Positions 62,459 to 64,000 of a DNA stretch of 64,000 bases are shown in pieces. The translations under genes and the position numbers were made by a program. Every line of letters begins with the position of its first letter. The stretch's first letter is position 1. Source of the stretch: Hyaloraphidium curvatum (taxonomy: Eukaryota; Monoblepharomycota; Hyaloraphidiomycetes; Hyaloraphidiales; Hyaloraphidiaceae); contig JAIVFI010000027.1 in the NCBI GenBank assembly GCA_025558095.1, forward strand, positions 186,001 through 250,000, given 5' to 3'. Below the pieces are notes generated by a model. It did no database searches and was not told the DNA's origin. It saw nothing but the letters and a program-made list of their open reading frames with translations.

Positions 62459-64000
62459 ATGAGGCAGAAAACTAAGCCGACGCGAGCCGCGGACAACCTC
62501 GGCGTCGTGTCGCCGACGGCGCCGGCAGCGGCCGAGGTCCCGGACGTTGCCCGACAGCCGGTGAGCCTCTGCCGCTTTTCGTATCCCACCGGGGTGACTA
62601 ACTGTCCATCGCGGCCGCCGCGGCGCAGGATGCGAAGCGAGTGCACGGGTTGTCTGAGAATGTCCCGGCGACGCCCACCGTGACGGACCACTCGGACGAG
62701 GACGGGGGACCAAACAAGCGACCGCGCACGGACGAGGCCGCTCCCGGCAGCGCCGCGATGGCATCGCTGGACCGCGTCTCCATGCGAATCGATTTCGATG
62801 CCATCGCGTCGCCATCGGCCATCAAGATGGAGTCCCCCGCCGGCGCGATGTCGGCTCCGTATGAGGGGAAGGAGGTCCCGTCAACCCAGTCGTTCCGCGA
62901 CAACCCCGAGATGCCCGGCCGGACCTCGCGCTACCGGGAGGATGTGCCCTTCAAGCCGCAGTTCTATCCGCCGAGCTACGATTTGAAGCAGGCGGAAGCC
63001 CGGAGCAGGGTCTTCGGTATCGAGCACGTGCCGGTTCTGCGCCCCACGGTGGAGCAGTTCAACGATCCTCTTTCGTACATCGAGAGCCTTCGGGAGATTG
63101 GCGAGCGATATGGTGCAGTCAAAATTGTTCCCCCTCCTGGTTGGTCGCCTCCGTGTGCCATCGATCCCGAGGTACTGTCAACTCGCCACTACCGTTTCGA
63201 GCTTGCGCTCATTTTGGCTGCCCATGTTTCAGAAATTTCGGGTGGCAACTCGCCTGCAGCGTCTGAACCAGATGAACGGCCGCACCCGGTCCACCGTGAA
63301 CTACATGGAGTCTCTGATGACCTTCCACGAACAGCAGGGACAGGTCTTCACCGACCTGCCGAGCATCAACCAGCGCCCGATTGACCTGTTCAAGCTGAAG
63401 AAGGAAGTCGCTGGCATGGGTGGATTCGATGCCGTAACCCAAGACAAACGTTGGGGCGACATCGGCGCCAAGCTGGGCTTCAACCACTCCCACGCTCCGT
63501 CCCTGGCGAATCAGGTCAAGACTGCGTACCGGAAATGGATTCTGCCTTTCGAGGAGCACATTCAGCGGAGCTTGGCCAATGCCGCGCGAAAGAAGAAGGC
63601 TGCAGAGCAGCAGCGCAGCCAGCGGAGGGAGCGCCGGGCGCGCGACGATGATTCCGACACCGAGCAACCCGCTGATTCTGCAAAGGGGCAATCCGTCGAG
63701 GGCACGCTGTGCAGCGTCTGCGAAGAGGCGTGTGTGGAGACCGGTGCTGCGAGGGATGACACGATCACCTGTGACTGCTGCTCCGGGGTTTACCACATTG
63801 CGTGCCTCGATCCGCCGCCGAAGGTTTGGAGGCAGGACTGGTTCTGCGCAAAGTGTCTTGCCGATAGCGTCGAGAACTTTGGCTTCGAGGACGGTGGCGA
63901 ATACTCTCTTCTCGAGTTTGCGCACACCGCCAACCGCTGGAAGGAGCACTACTTCGACATGGACTTGCCCGGCGGTGGGCCTGCGGGCGTCTCGGAGGAC
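62459..64000 (+). CDS. KDM5/JARID-like histone demethylase, 5' part
   Basis: Exons 62459-62560, 62629-63171 and 63233-64000 (continuing off the right edge) give the first 471 residues. Introns are 68 and 61 nt. After a low-complexity N-terminus comes a JmjN motif (HVPVLRPTVEQFNDPLSYIE, GAVKIVPPPGW), then an ARID DNA-binding domain (YMESLMTFHEQQGQVF, RPIDLFKLKKEVAGMGGFDA, WGDIGAKLGF) and a PHD finger (LCSVCEEACVE, ITCDCCSGVYHIACLDPP, WFCAKCL). JmjN-ARID-PHD order is that of KDM5/JARID1 and fungal Lid2/Ecm5 proteins, which remove or read H3K4 methylation. The catalytic JmjC domain would lie beyond the window, so activity cannot be judged. Confidence 0.92.

Overview
The window is nuclear DNA of a GC-rich fungus. 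Most genes are split by short GT-AG introns, usually 49-70 nt, with a CTGAC/CTAAC-like branch site close to the acceptor. The gene set is fungal: a Zn2Cys6 regulator, a PMT4-type protein O-mannosyltransferase, a TOK-type potassium channel, TRAPPC3/Bet3, TMA16, a complex I NDUFB8-like subunit, a MIR/PMT system and a KDM5/JARID-like demethylase. MYND, hemerythrin, LEA-2 and bacterial-type enzyme families in one place suggest an early-diverging (chytrid-like) lineage more than a typical ascomycete. That placement is inference, not something the sequence proves.

Layout. 1-13 kb: a partial ankyrin-like protein, a hemerythrin, an F-box protein, a FUSC/ALMT-like membrane protein, an unknown protein, two divergent MYND proteins, a five-exon membrane-anchored MOSC (mARC-like) protein and an unrecognised 414-aa protein. 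13-20 kb: a run of metabolic genes (RibD/DHFR-like reductase, GNAT, DUF1971, iron-type alcohol dehydrogenase, 2H phosphodiesterase, phytanoyl-CoA-dioxygenase-like) and a secreted cysteine-rich protein. 20-31.5 kb: a SET methyltransferase, a five-exon nitrobindin that no single reading frame shows, a protein kinase, an SGNH esterase, a peroxiredoxin fused to a cold-shock domain, a LEA-2-like membrane protein and the Zn2Cys6 regulator. 32-48 kb: an EEP phosphatase/nuclease, an eight-exon aldehyde dehydrogenase, a thioesterase, a large F-box/ankyrin-like protein, a small membrane protein, a membrane-anchored thioredoxin, an unknown protein with C-terminal repeats, tRNA-Leu(UAA), TRAPPC3 and a redoxin-like protein. 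48-64 kb: a RING E3 with SUMO-interacting motifs, TMA16, PMT4 with a duplicated MIR module, NDUFB8, the nine-exon TOK channel, a bHLH-zip factor, a mitotic-type cyclin and the 5' part of KDM5.

This is ordinary housekeeping chromosome, not a gene cluster or an element. No CRISPR array, transposase or viral gene was seen. The most unusual items are the PMT4 with two MIR beta-trefoils, the peroxiredoxin-cold-shock fusion, the TOK channel with a long cytosolic linker and a 79-bp tandem duplication of its 3' end, and the very small coding exons (an ATG-only exon in TMA16 and a 17-nt exon in the bHLH gene). Many introns are multiples of three without stops, so naive reading-frame calls absorb them into protein. 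Gene models below were assembled by hand from splice signals and phase; where a model is uncertain this is stated.
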